Below are positions 52,917 to 61,495 of a stretch of DNA of 64,000 nt, piece by piece. The notes beneath the pieces were generated by a model, which made no database searches, was not told the origin of the DNA, and worked only from the letters and a program-made list of their open reading frames with translations. The stretch is from CAWEDP01 sp963807925. GTDB taxonomy: Bacteria; Acidobacteriota; Vicinamibacteria; Vicinamibacterales; CAVVIG01. The DNA is taken from NCBI GenBank assembly GCA_963807925.1, contig CAWEDP010000003.1:62001-126000 (forward strand), written 5' to 3'. Position 1 is the stretch's first letter. Each line of letters starts with the position of its first letter. The translations under genes and the position numbers were made by a program.

Positions 52917-53333
52917 ATGACACGTCGACGAACGATCATGGCGGCCGGCGTGCTGGCGCTCGGCGTCTCGCTGTTCGCACAGGGGCCGCGGCTCGACGGC
53001 CGTTGGGAAGTGAAGATGGACATGCAGATGGGCAACATGACGATGCCCACCCAGACGATCACGCAGTGCGTCACGCCGCAGCAGGCGGCCGACCCGCAGA
53101 AGGCGCTCCCGCCCGCCGGGCGCGGCGGACGCGGCGGGGACGACTGCAAGGTGAGCGACTACAAGATCGAGGGCAACAAGGTGAGCTGGGTCATGACCTG
53201 TTCGCAGATGAGCGGCACCGGCGAATTCGTCTATGCGGGCGACACCTATACGGGCGCCATGAAGATGAGCATGCTGGGGCAGGAAATGACGATGAAGTAT
53301 ACGGGCAAGCGACTCGGGGACTGCACGCAGTAA
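52917..53333 (+). CDS. Exported DUF3617-family protein
   Basis: A short signal (TIMAAGVLALGVSLFAQ) and a 115-residue DUF3617-type mature domain with WEVKMDMQMGNMTMP, a Cys pair distribution (QCVTPQQA, DDCKVSDYKI, MTCSQMSG, GDCTQ) and the conserved KVSWVMTC strand. The role of DUF3617 is not known; it is periplasmic. A GGGAG ribosome site precedes ATG 52917. It stands after the two paralogues and before the convergent M20 gene. Confidence 0.82.
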   Translation: MTRRRTIMAAGVLALGVSLFAQGPRLDGRWEVKMDMQMGNMTMPTQTITQCVTPQQAADPQKALPPAGRGGRGGDDCKVSDYKIEGNKVSWVMTCSQMSGTGEFVYAGDTYTGAMKMSMLGQEMTMKYTGKRLGDCTQ

Positions 53334-53361
53334 GCTCCTGCCCGGGCTCCGGAGCGGGCGG

Positions 53362-54609
53362 CTACTCCCCGCTCCCGAGGAACGCGACGGTCTTCTCGAC
53401 CAGCCGCAGGTACGCGCGGATCGTCGCCTCGAGGTGCTCGCGGGGCGTGTCCTCCTCCTTGCAGTGCGACAGGCCGTTGGCTGAATACGCGAACATCATG
53501 ACGACCGGCATGTGCGGCACCATTTCCGCGGCGTCATGCAGCGGTCCGGACGGCAGGAGCGGTGCGCTTCCGGTTTCCTCGCGCACGGCCTGCTCGCACA
53601 TCTCGATGAGGTCACGGTCGAAGGGGCGCGGATCGATCCGCCACAGCGGCCTCCACTCGACGCTGACGCGGTTGGCGGCGGCAGCGCGTTCCGACGCGTC
53701 GCGCGCCTCACGGACCATCGCGGCGAGGACGGCGGCGTCGAGCGCCCGCTGATCGAGCGAGATCTCGCAGACCCCCGGCACCGCCGTCACGATCTTCGGC
53801 TCCACGTTCACGACGCCGACGGTGCAGACGACGCGCGCGTCCGCGGTGGAGTGGCGCAGTCCGATGTCGCGGCAGGCCAGCGCCGTCTCCGCTGCGGCGA
53901 GGAACGCGTCCCGCCGCATCGGAATCGGCGTGGATCCGGAGTGCGCGGCCTGCCCGGTGAATCGCAGCATGTGCCGCTCCACGCCGAAGGTACCGACCAC
54001 GACCCCGGTCGGCTGCCGGAGCGACTCGAGGACGGGCCCCTGCTCGATGTGCAGTTCGAGGTAGGCGCGCGCGTCAATCGTCTTCAGCTCGTCGTGCGCC
54101 GCCAGCATGCGATCGATGGCCACGCCGTTCTCGGCGAGCGCATCGGTGAGCCGCGTGCCCTCGCGGTCGGTCAGGTCTCGGATGTCGGCGACCTGCAGGG
54201 TGCCCGATGCCGCCGACGATCCCAGAAGGCTGCGGCCGAACCGCGCGCCCTCCTCATCCGCCCAATCGACGAGCCGCATCGTGATCGGCCGCTCGGATGC
54301 GGCGTACAGACGAAGCGCCTCCAGGGCGGCGAGCACGCCCAGGCAGCCGTCCAGCCAGCCGCCGTTCGGCACCGAGTCGAGATGGCTGCCCACGATCACG
54401 GTCTTGCGCGACCGGCCGGGCAGCGTCACCCAGTTGTTGCCCGCCGAATCGGTGGAGACGGCGAGGCCCAGTTCGGCGACCTTTCCCTTGAACCAGCCGC
54501 GCGCCTCGCGCCACACCGGTCCCCAGGCAAGCCGCTGCGCGCCGGCGGGGGTGGACGTCCGTCCGGCGAGCTCTCCGAGATCGCCGATCACGCGTTCCGC
54601 GCTCGTCAT
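53362..54609 (-). CDS. M20-family amidohydrolase (allantoate / N-carbamoyl amino acid hydrolase type)
   Basis: The metal-binding blocks of this group are present: GSHLDSVPNGGWLDG (His, Asp), ADEEGARFGRSLLGS (Glu-Glu) and the lid-domain DQRALDAAVLAAMV region, with a C-terminal His in HMPVVMMFAYSANGLSHC. ATG 54609 is chosen because the family start (about 20 residues before WRE...) matches there. The 415 residues are normal. It is a cytosolic binuclear-metal enzyme hydrolysing ureido compounds such as allantoate or carbamoyl amino acids; which one is open. Confidence 0.87.
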   Translation of the reverse strand: MTSAERVIGDLGELAGRTSTPAGAQRLAWGPVWREARGWFKGKVAELGLAVSTDSAGNNWVTLPGRSRKTVIVGSHLDSVPNGGWLDGCLGVLAALEALRLYAASERPITMRLVDWADEEGARFGRSLLGSSAASGTLQVADIRDLTDREGTRLTDALAENGVAIDRMLAAHDELKTIDARAYLELHIEQGPVLESLRQPTGVVVGTFGVERHMLRFTGQAAHSGSTPIPMRRDAFLAAAETALACRDIGLRHSTADARVVCTVGVVNVEPKIVTAVPGVCEISLDQRALDAAVLAAMVREARDASERAAAANRVSVEWRPLWRIDPRPFDRDLIEMCEQAVREETGSAPLLPSGPLHDAAEMVPHMPVVMMFAYSANGLSHCKEEDTPREHLEATIRAYLRLVEKTVAFLGSGE

Positions 54610-54633
54610 ATGAGGCCTCCGGCTGCCGCTGTC

Positions 54634-54662
54634 TTGACTTGCCAGGCTCGTGCGCCTAGACT
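54634..54662 (+). promoter_or_regulatory. Promoter of the K+ channel operon
   Basis: TTGACT (54634-54639), 17 bases, TAGACT (54657-54662), then 6 bases to GTG 54669. One of the best sigma-70-like promoters in the window, leaderless. Confidence 0.75.
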
Positions 54663-54668
54663 CGTTTT

Positions 54669-54968
54669 GTGGCATCAGATCAGAAGGGGAAGCAGATCGA
54701 TGGCCCTGCGGCACTAGAGCAAGCGCGCAAGGCGGTCAAGCGTCTGCTCTTGCTTGGCGTTGCCATGTTGTTCTTGGCTGGATACGCTCTCTACGCAATT
54801 TTCAACGCCACGAACCCCTTGGTGTTGCTTGCCGTTGCGGCCGGCTTAACTGCAGGAGCCGTGGCGTGGACGTTTAGCGCAGCGAGGGCGATGCGAGCCG
54901 TTGCTCGTTCCCCGGAGCCGGAAAGCGCGCACTCCCGCATTTCGGTCTTCGTCACCAAGACTGCTTGA
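54669..54968 (+). CDS. Small membrane protein, first gene of the K+ channel operon
   Basis: The 99-residue product has a basic N-terminus, two hydrophobic helices (LLLLGVAMLFLAGYALYAIF and LVLLAVAAGLTAGAVAWTF) and a short polar tail. Its stop overlaps the TTG start of the channel gene (TTGA), so both are translated together. No family was recognised. It may be a regulatory or folding partner of the channel. GTG 54669 follows the promoter by 6 bases. Confidence 0.65.
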   Translation: MASDQKGKQIDGPAALEQARKAVKRLLLLGVAMLFLAGYALYAIFNATNPLVLLAVAAGLTAGAVAWTFSAARAMRAVARSPEPESAHSRISVFVTKTA

Positions 54969-55366
54969 ACAGACCACTGGCCCTGCTTTCAGTGGCCGGG
55001 CTCATAGTGTTGTCGTTCCTCACGGCGCTGATCGCCGCTCGGGTCTATCAAGTTATCATGTACGACGGAGTCGTAAGCGAAGCGAGCTTGATAGAATCAG
55101 CCAATTTCGCGGTCCAAACCATCACGACTGTGGGCTATGGCAATTGGGAGACCCCTTACAGGCCGCCAGAAACAAATCCCGCCACTGAGCCGTCGGATCC
55201 CGCCGCCAAGGCACAATTCATCGCCGCCAGGCGTGCTGCCGAAGATGAGGCCGCCCGCACGCGGCTGAGAATGCGCAAGTATTCCATTGCCTTCATGCTG
55301 GCCGGATCGACCTTCTTCACGCTGTTGATCGGAATGGTGGTGGCGGTGCTCACCATTAGTGAATAG
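54965..55366 (+). CDS. Minimal two-helix potassium channel
   Basis: The pore motif FAVQTITTVGYGNWETP contains the TVGYG selectivity filter of K+ channels. One membrane helix precedes it (LLSVAGLIVLSFLTALIAARV) and one follows (FMLAGSTFFTLLIGMVVAVLT). A charged, Ala-rich insertion of about 40 residues sits between filter and second helix, longer than usual, and there is no RCK or cyclic-nucleotide domain in the 133 residues. Start TTG 54965 overlaps the upstream stop. It should form a tetramer in the inner membrane; gating is unknown. Confidence 0.83.
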   Translation: MNRPLALLSVAGLIVLSFLTALIAARVYQVIMYDGVVSEASLIESANFAVQTITTVGYGNWETPYRPPETNPATEPSDPAAKAQFIAARRAAEDEAARTRLRMRKYSIAFMLAGSTFFTLLIGMVVAVLTISE

Positions 55367-55483
55367 GCCCCAGCTTCCACACAGGGTGCATCACTCAGAG
55401 ACGGTCTCGATCGAAATCTGAGCCTGCTACGGTCAAGGCGAAACAAGACACGACCCGTGTGCGGACCGCCGAGACAGGGATGC

Positions 55484-55489
55484 TACCAT
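55484..55489 (+). promoter_or_regulatory. -10 box of the metallophosphoesterase gene
   Basis: TACCAT, exactly 6 bases before GTG 55496; decides that start over the upstream in-frame ATG at 55457. Confidence 0.5.
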
Positions 55490-55495
55490 TCGGTG

Positions 55496-56674
55496 GTGCG
55501 TACGATCACGACCACATGCCGCGTGGCGGTGATTGCCAGCTCGGTCACCATTGCCGTTGCCGCCCAGCAGCCGGTTCCACCGCCGACCCTCGTTGCCGTC
55601 CGCCCGATTGAGCCGCCTGCGACGAGGTTGCCGCCCGAATCGGCCTCTCGGGGCGAGACGCGGTTCTCGTTCATCTCGTACGGCGATACGCGGAGCCAGG
55701 TGGACGGTCAGGCGCTGCAACCGGATCACAGCGCCGTCGTCAGCGCGATGCTGGCGAAGATCGCGACGCTCGCGTCGACGAGGTTCCCGGTGCGGTTCGT
55801 GGTGCATTCCGGCGACGCGGTCATGAACGGCGTGAACGGCGCCGCCTGGAACACGAGCTTCATTCCGCTCGTCGAGCGCATCACACGAGAGGCGAACGTG
55901 CCGTTCTTTTTCGCCGCCGGCAACCACGACGTGGCGTACTCCGGCGCCAGCTCGCGCGCGGAGGGCCTTCACGCCCTGCTGTCGGCCAACGGCCGGCTGA
56001 TTCCGCCTGAAGGGTCGCCGCGGCGGCTTGCGGGGTACGCGACGTACGCGTTCGGGTACGGCAGCGTGTTCGTTGTCGTGATCGATTCCAACGTGGCTGC
56101 CGATCCGCTGCAGCTGGCGTGGATTACCGACGAGCTCCAGCACCTCGACCGGGGCCGCTACCGGCACGTGGTCGCTGTCTTCCATCATCCGCTCGTGTCG
56201 TCCGGCCCGCACGGCGGGGCGGCGCCGGGCGGCGCGGCGCCGGCCGCCGATCAGGCGCCGGGCGCCGACAACGTCGAGCGCCCGATTGCCGAGATGCGGA
56301 GGGTGTACGCGCCGCTGTTCCGGCGGTTTCATGTCCGGCTGACCCTGTCCGGCCACGAGCATCTGTACGAGCACTGGGTCGAGCGGTACACCGATGGCGG
56401 CGTCGCCTACCGAAGGGACGATGTCGTGAGCGGGGGCGGCGGGGCGCCAATCTATACCTATCGCGGCGAACCGGAGGTCCGGCAGTACCTCGCCGCCGGC
56501 GCAGACGAGAACCTGCAGCTCGAGCATGTCGTGAAGCCGGGGATCACCGCCGCGGAGAACCCGCACCACTTCGTCGTGATCCAGGTCGATGGCGACCATC
56601 TGTCGCTCGAGATCGTGAGCGTTGGCGCGCCGCTCGCGCCGTACGGCGGCACGGCGCGGACTTCGCTCAATTGA
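55496..56674 (+). CDS. Exported calcineurin-like metallophosphoesterase
   Basis: After a signal-type N-terminus (VAVIASSVTIAVAAQ) the metallophosphoesterase blocks follow: YGDTRSQV (variant of GDxHG), HSGDAVMNG, AAGNHDVAY, VFHHPLV and SGHEHLYEHW. These bind two metal ions for phosphoester hydrolysis. The exported form acts in the periplasm or outside. GTG 55496 is chosen from the TACCAT spacing, giving 392 residues. Substrate unknown (nucleotide, phosphoprotein or phosphodiester). Confidence 0.85.
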   Translation: MRTITTTCRVAVIASSVTIAVAAQQPVPPPTLVAVRPIEPPATRLPPESASRGETRFSFISYGDTRSQVDGQALQPDHSAVVSAMLAKIATLASTRFPVRFVVHSGDAVMNGVNGAAWNTSFIPLVERITREANVPFFFAAGNHDVAYSGASSRAEGLHALLSANGRLIPPEGSPRRLAGYATYAFGYGSVFVVVIDSNVAADPLQLAWITDELQHLDRGRYRHVVAVFHHPLVSSGPHGGAAPGGAAPAADQAPGADNVERPIAEMRRVYAPLFRRFHVRLTLSGHEHLYEHWVERYTDGGVAYRRDDVVSGGGGAPIYTYRGEPEVRQYLAAGADENLQLEHVVKPGITAAENPHHFVVIQVDGDHLSLEIVSVGAPLAPYGGTARTSLN

Positions 56675-56708
56675 CGGTTCACGGGTCGATCGAGTCACGG
56701 ATCGGCTG

Positions 56709-58031
56709 CTACACAGCGCTCGACGTGTGGCGCGGCACGGTGTGCGCGCGGGGTGAGGGTGGCGAATCGCCCATCGTCCGGGTAGGGTCTACCGCCAGCC
56801 ACGCGACGGCGCCGACGGCGTAGACGACCGCCGTGACGAGAAACGGAATCGTCCACGAGTGCAGGCGCTCCACGGACCAGCCGGCGACCCACGGCGCGAC
56901 GAGGCCCCCCAGGTTGCCGAACGTGTTCATCAGGCCGGTGATGACGCCGGCGTGCGAGGCCGCGAGATCGAGCGGCGCGGCCCACGCCGCGCTGAGCGCC
57001 AGGTCGGCCGATCCGAGCGCCATCGCCAGCAGCGCGGCCTTGGCGGCAGCGACGGGCGTCGCCGTCGAAGCCAGCAGCAGCGCGGCGCTGGCCAGGAACG
57101 CCGCGCAGCCGAGGCCGCCGCGGGCGGCACCCAGTCCGCGCGTTCGCGCAAGACGGTCGGTGAGCCAGCCGCCGACCACGTCCGCGATCCCGGCGAGCAG
57201 AAAGGGAAGCGACGCGAAGAAGCCGCCGCCGAGCGCGGAAAACCCGAGCTCGGTGATGAGATACGTCGGCAGCCACGTCAGGTAGAAGTACAGCCCGTAG
57301 CCGTACGCGCTGTACATGACGCAGACGGCCCAGACGCTGCGGCTGGCGGCGATGGCGTGCCACGGCGTGGGGCCGGCCTGCGCCGCCTGTGGACCGTCCT
57401 GCTGAATCCAGGCGAGCTCCGCGGCATTCACGCCCGGGTGGTCGGCCGGACGATCGCGGTACCACCACGCCCACGCCAGCGCCCAGACGAGCCCGATGGC
57501 GCCGAAGGCGACGAAGCTGAGCCGCCATCCCGCGCGGGCGATCAGCAGAAGCGCGATCGGCGCCGACAACATGCCGCCCAGCCGGGAGCCGAGAAACATG
57601 ACCCCGCTGGCGCGGCCGCGCTCGCGCTCGGGGAACCATCGCGCGAAGCTCCTGATGATGTTCGGGAACGCGCCGGCCTCGCCGGCGCCAAAGAGGAACC
57701 GGATGGCCAGCAGCGATCGCAGGCCCTGGGCGGCGCCCGTCAGCATCGTGAAGGCCGACCACCAGACGACGATTCGCGTCAGCACGCGCCGCGGACCGCG
57801 TACGTCGCCAAGCCACCCCGACGGAATCTCGAACAGCGAGTACGCCAGGATGAAGGCGCTGAAGACAGCGCTCATCTGCAGAACGGAGATGTGGAGCTCC
57901 GCCATGATCGCCGGCGCCGCCGCCGAGATGCAGACGCGATCGAGATAAGTGACGACGGTCAGCAGAAACGCCAGGACGAGGACCCGGATCCGGACGCGAG
58001 TGGGCGCAGCCATCGAGGTGCCCGACATCAT
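56709..58031 (-). CDS. MFS transporter, anion:cation symporter (ACS) type
   Basis: Twelve helices; LTVVTYLDRVCISAAAPAIM near the start, the SLFEIPSGWLGDVRGPRRVL loop motif and the GAGEAGAFPNIIRSFARWFP motif match the ACS family (hexuronate, galactonate, phthalate and similar anions). Length 440 residues. It is divergent from the next MFS gene, 50 bases away. The substrate is not known; import of a sugar acid or other organic anion is likely from the family. Confidence 0.88.
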   Translation of the reverse strand: MMSGTSMAAPTRVRIRVLVLAFLLTVVTYLDRVCISAAAPAIMAELHISVLQMSAVFSAFILAYSLFEIPSGWLGDVRGPRRVLTRIVVWWSAFTMLTGAAQGLRSLLAIRFLFGAGEAGAFPNIIRSFARWFPERERGRASGVMFLGSRLGGMLSAPIALLLIARAGWRLSFVAFGAIGLVWALAWAWWYRDRPADHPGVNAAELAWIQQDGPQAAQAGPTPWHAIAASRSVWAVCVMYSAYGYGLYFYLTWLPTYLITELGFSALGGGFFASLPFLLAGIADVVGGWLTDRLARTRGLGAARGGLGCAAFLASAALLLASTATPVAAAKAALLAMALGSADLALSAAWAAPLDLAASHAGVITGLMNTFGNLGGLVAPWVAGWSVERLHSWTIPFLVTAVVYAVGAVAWLAVDPTRTMGDSPPSPRAHTVPRHTSSAV

Positions 58032-58081
58032 GCCATCGCCGTCAATTCCTCTTCGTCATTCCCAATTCATAATCCGTCACA

Positions 58082-59407
58082 ATGCCCACCATGCCGGCCA
58101 CCTCCGATCTCGCGACCGCCGTTCTCAAAGCGCGGCGGCGCCTCGTGCCCTTCCTCTTCCTGCTGTACATCGTCGCCTATCTCGACCGCGTGAACGTCGG
58201 GTTCGCCGCGCTGCAGATGAACGCCGCGCTCGGCTTGTCGGCCACGTCGTTCGCGATCGGCGCCGGCGTCTTCTTCGTCGGCTACACCGTGTTCGAGATT
58301 CCCAGCAACGTGGTGCTGGCGCGCGTGGGCGCCCGGGTGTGGATTGCACGGATCATGATCACGTGGGGCCTCGTCTCGGCCGGGATGATGTTCGTCGCGA
58401 CCGCGTCGGCGTTCCACGTCATGCGTTTCGTGCTCGGGGTGGCCGAAGCGGGATTTTTTCCAGGAATCATCTTCTTTCTGACGCGCTGGTTCCCCGAGCG
58501 CGAACGAGCGCGTACCGTTGCGGCGTTCATGACGGCGGTGCTCGCCGCCGGCATCGTCGGCGGTCCGCTGTCGGGAGCGCTCCTGTCGCTGGACGGCGTC
58601 GGCGGGCTCGCCGGCTGGAAGTGGCTGTTCCTGCTCGAAGGCCTGCCGGCCGTGGCGCTCGGCGGCGTCGTGCTCCGCGTGCTCGTCGAGACGCCGGACG
58701 CCGCGCCCTGGCTCAGCGCGGTCGAACGGCAGGCGCTGGCGGCGCGGCTCGCGGAGGAGTCGCGTGCGCGGGCCGACATCCCGCAGAGCCTCGCCGCGGC
58801 GCTCACGAGCGGACCCGTCTGGCTCCTGGCGACGGTGTACTTCGCCGTGCCGGTCGCGCTCTATGCGATGGGCTTCTGGCTGCCGCAGATCGTCAAGCAG
58901 GCGTCGCACGGCAGCAATTTCACGATCGGAGTGCTGAGCGCGATTCCCTACACGGTCGGCGCCGTGGGGATGATCGTCGCGGGCCGGCACTCGGATCGCA
59001 CCGGTGAACGGCGCTGGCACGTGGCGGTCGCGGCTGCCGTCGGCGGCGCCGCGTTCGCGGCGAGCGCGTTGGTCGGCTCGCTCGCCTGGTCGATTGCGCT
59101 GCTGTCGGTCGCGATGCTCGGGCTCGCGTCGATGTTCGGGCCGTTCTGGACGCTGGCCACGCAGGCCGTCCGCGGCCTGGGGGCCGCCGCGGGCATCGCG
59201 CTCATCAACTCGGTCGGGAACGTCGGCGGGTTCGTCGGACCGTACATCATCGGCTACCTCCGCGACGCGACCGGCAGTTTCGCAGCCGGCCTCGTGGCCG
59301 TCGGCGCCATCCTCGCCACCGGAGGCCTCCTCGTGCTGCTGGTCCGCGACGGCCCTCTGCCGTTGCCTACCGGTTCGGGTTCACCCGCGGCTTCAGGACG
59401 GTCGTGA
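58082..59407 (+). CDS. MFS transporter, anion:cation symporter (ACS) type
   Basis: Same family as the divergent neighbour: LLYIVAYLDRVNVGFAALQM, VFEIPSNVVLARVGARVW and LGVAEAGFFPGIIFFLTRWFPERERAR (quoted as GVAEAGFFPGIIFFL) are the ACS signatures. It is more like the tartrate/hydroxy-acid branch. A CATAAT box ends 8 bases before ATG 58082. The 3' end overlaps the convergent ketopantoate-reductase gene by 41 bases, leaving no room for a terminator. Confidence 0.88.
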   Translation: MPTMPATSDLATAVLKARRRLVPFLFLLYIVAYLDRVNVGFAALQMNAALGLSATSFAIGAGVFFVGYTVFEIPSNVVLARVGARVWIARIMITWGLVSAGMMFVATASAFHVMRFVLGVAEAGFFPGIIFFLTRWFPERERARTVAAFMTAVLAAGIVGGPLSGALLSLDGVGGLAGWKWLFLLEGLPAVALGGVVLRVLVETPDAAPWLSAVERQALAARLAEESRARADIPQSLAAALTSGPVWLLATVYFAVPVALYAMGFWLPQIVKQASHGSNFTIGVLSAIPYTVGAVGMIVAGRHSDRTGERRWHVAVAAAVGGAAFAASALVGSLAWSIALLSVAMLGLASMFGPFWTLATQAVRGLGAAAGIALINSVGNVGGFVGPYIIGYLRDATGSFAAGLVAVGAILATGGLLVLLVRDGPLPLPTGSGSPAASGRS

Positions 59408-60284
59408 TGAATCGGTGCGTCGGCGTGGGTACGCCGAGCTCGCGGCCGATCCGCACGACCGCCCCGCTCAGCCACGGGAGCTCGAGTGGCCGCCCGCGCT
59501 CGAGATCTTCGAGCATCGACGACTTCGCGCCCGCCGGCAACGCATGAAGGCTCGGCACGATGTCGTCCAGCGTGCCGGTCGGCAGGTGGATCCCTTTCGC
59601 GTGCGCGACGGCCAGGCCCTCGAGGGCCGCCGCCAGACAGAGCGCGACCAGATCGGGATCGTCGCGGATCTCGCCGATCGGGGAGCGCGTCACGGCCGTC
59701 ACGCCGCTGAACATCGACAGCCAGACGAATTTCGTCCAGATGTCGGCCTCGATGCGATCGCTGAGGTGTGCGTCGATGCCGGACGAGCGGCACACTTCGA
59801 GCAGGTGACCCAGCCGCGCCGACCGTGCGCCGTCGAGCTCGCCGAAGGTCAGCCGCTGGTTGGCTGTATGGCGGATGACGCCCGGCTCCGCGATCACCGC
59901 CGCGACGTACGCCGTGCCGCCGACCGTGTGTGCCGGCCCCACCGTCCCGACGAGCCGCTCCACCGTCTCGACGCCGTTCTGGAACGGCACGACCGCCGTG
60001 TCGGATCCGACGAGCGGCGACAGCAGACCGAGCGCCTGATCGGTGTCGTACAGCTTGACCGTGAAGAACACGAAGTCCACCGGTCCGATGTCGGCCGGGT
60101 TGTCGGTCGCGGCGACGTGAGGAATGTGGGCGTCGCCGGCCGGACTCAGGATGTGGAGCCCCCCCGTTCTGAGCGCCTGGAGATGCGCCCCCCGCGCGAT
60201 GAACGCGACGTCCCAGCCGGACGCGGCGAGCCGTCCGCCGAAGTAGCCGCCTACACCGCCGCTGCCGAGGACCGCGATGCGCAC
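59367..60284 (-). CDS. Ketopantoate reductase (PanE/ApbA family)
   Basis: An N-terminal NAD(P)-binding loop (VRIAVLGSGGVGGYFGGRLA), VPFQNGV and the C-terminal helical domain with the conserved Lys in IWTKFVWLSMF identify the family that reduces 2-dehydropantoate to pantoate in coenzyme A synthesis; related members act on other 2-keto acids. GTG 60284 is chosen because TACAAT lies exactly 6 bases upstream and the Rossmann motif begins at once. Length 305 residues. It is not near other pan genes. Confidence 0.85.
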   Translation of the reverse strand: MRIAVLGSGGVGGYFGGRLAASGWDVAFIARGAHLQALRTGGLHILSPAGDAHIPHVAATDNPADIGPVDFVFFTVKLYDTDQALGLLSPLVGSDTAVVPFQNGVETVERLVGTVGPAHTVGGTAYVAAVIAEPGVIRHTANQRLTFGELDGARSARLGHLLEVCRSSGIDAHLSDRIEADIWTKFVWLSMFSGVTAVTRSPIGEIRDDPDLVALCLAAALEGLAVAHAKGIHLPTGTLDDIVPSLHALPAGAKSSMLEDLERGRPLELPWLSGAVVRIGRELGVPTPTHRFITTVLKPRVNPNR

Positions 60285-60290
60285 CCCGAC

Positions 60291-60296
60291 ATTGTA
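60291..60296 (-). promoter_or_regulatory. -10 box of the ketopantoate reductase gene
   Basis: TACAAT on the minus strand, exactly 6 bases before GTG 60284. Confidence 0.6.
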
Positions 60297-60392
60297 GATG
60301 GCTCCCGCTCGACGAAGCACGTGGACCTCGGGCGTTCGAGCGCTCCGGCTTTGACTGCAAGAAACGGATAGCGTCGGTTCGGCCGAACGCGG

Positions 60393-60398
60393 GATAGT
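60393..60398 (+). promoter_or_regulatory. -10 box of ada
   Basis: GATAGT, exactly 6 bases before GTG 60405. Confidence 0.5.
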
Positions 60399-60404
60399 GG
60401 ATCC

Positions 60405-61436
60405 GTGAACGCGAAGTGGCGCGCCGTACTGGCGCGGGACCGCCGGGCGGATGGGACGTTCGTCTATGCCGTGCGGTCGACCGGCATCTACTGCAAACCA
60501 TCGTGCGCCAGCCGCAAACCGCGGCGGGATCGGGTGGCGTTCTATCGCACCCCGGCCGCCGCCGAGCGGCAGGGGTTCCGCCCGTGCCGCCGCTGCCGTC
60601 CTGCATCGCCGCCAACGATCGACCGCTGGCTCGAGCGAATCCGACGCGCGTGCGCGTACCTCGACGACCTCGACCACTCTGCCCGACTGGCGACGCTCGC
60701 CGCGCATGTGGGCGGCAGCCCGTACCAAGTGCAGCGACACTTCAAGCGGCTCGTCGGGATCACGCCGAGAGCGTACGTCGAGGCGCGACGGCTCGGCGCG
60801 ATCAGACGCGACTTGCGGAACGGCGGCCGGGTGACGGACGCCATCTTCGACGCGGGATTCGGATCGAGCAGCCGGTTCTACGAGCGATCGGCGGCGATGC
60901 TGGGCATGGCGCCGGCGACGTACCGGCGCGGAGGCGGGGGCATGGATATCCGGTACACCATCGTGGACTCGAGCCTGGGGAACGTGCTCGTCGCGGCAAC
61001 AGTGCGGGGCGTCTGCGCAATCGCGATGGGCGAGTCCGAGGCCGCACTCGCGGGCGAGCTGGCCCGTCAGTACCCGTCGGCGACCATCGAGCGCGACGCG
61101 GGCCCGCTCGCCGAGTGGGCCGGCGAAGTCGTGGCGCGAGTCAACGGCAGCAGGCCCCGGATCCAGCTCCCGCTGGATGTCCAGGCCACGGCGTTTCAAT
61201 GGCAGGTCTGGCAGGCGCTTGCGGCCATTCCATTCGGGCAGACGCGAACCTACGGCGAGATTGCCGGTCTCGTCGGCCGCCCGCGGGCCGTCCGGGCCGT
61301 GGCGCGCGCCTGCGGCGCGAACCCGGCCGCCGTGGCGATTCCGTGTCATCGGGCTCTCGGCGCATCGGGGGCGCTGACGGGCTACCGGTGGGGCCTGCAC
61401 CGAAAACGAGCGCTGCTGCGCCACGAACGCGGGTGA
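60405..61436 (+). CDS. ada: Ada-type methylated-DNA repair protein and regulator
   Basis: Three modules as in Ada: an N-terminal zinc site (YCKPSCAS and FRPCRRCRP, the first Cys being the methylphosphotriester acceptor), an AraC-type helix-turn-helix (GGSPYQVQRHFKRLVGITPR, then AIFDAGFGSSSRFYE) and a C-terminal methylguanine methyltransferase with the acceptor PCHRALG. It removes methyl groups from DNA and, when methylated, acts as a transcription activator. Start GTG 60405 follows GATAGT by 6 bases. The 343 residues are normal. Confidence 0.92.
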   Translation: MNAKWRAVLARDRRADGTFVYAVRSTGIYCKPSCASRKPRRDRVAFYRTPAAAERQGFRPCRRCRPASPPTIDRWLERIRRACAYLDDLDHSARLATLAAHVGGSPYQVQRHFKRLVGITPRAYVEARRLGAIRRDLRNGGRVTDAIFDAGFGSSSRFYERSAAMLGMAPATYRRGGGGMDIRYTIVDSSLGNVLVAATVRGVCAIAMGESEAALAGELARQYPSATIERDAGPLAEWAGEVVARVNGSRPRIQLPLDVQATAFQWQVWQALAAIPFGQTRTYGEIAGLVGRPRAVRAVARACGANPAAVAIPCHRALGASGALTGYRWGLHRKRALLRHERG

Positions 61437-61480
61437 TGCCCACCAAGGTCCGGGCCGGCAGGCCGCCGGCTGTTCGAATG

Positions 61481-61486
61481 TAGAAT
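61481..61486 (+). promoter_or_regulatory. -10-like box of the FAD oxidoreductase gene
   Basis: TAGAAT, 9 bases before GTG 61496. Confidence 0.4.
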
Positions 61487-61495
61487 GTTGGCCAG

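Noticed and set aside
55367..55495. Small gene between the K+ channel and the metallophosphoesterase
   Set aside because: No frame with a start and a ribosome site; nothing recognisable in this 129-base gap.
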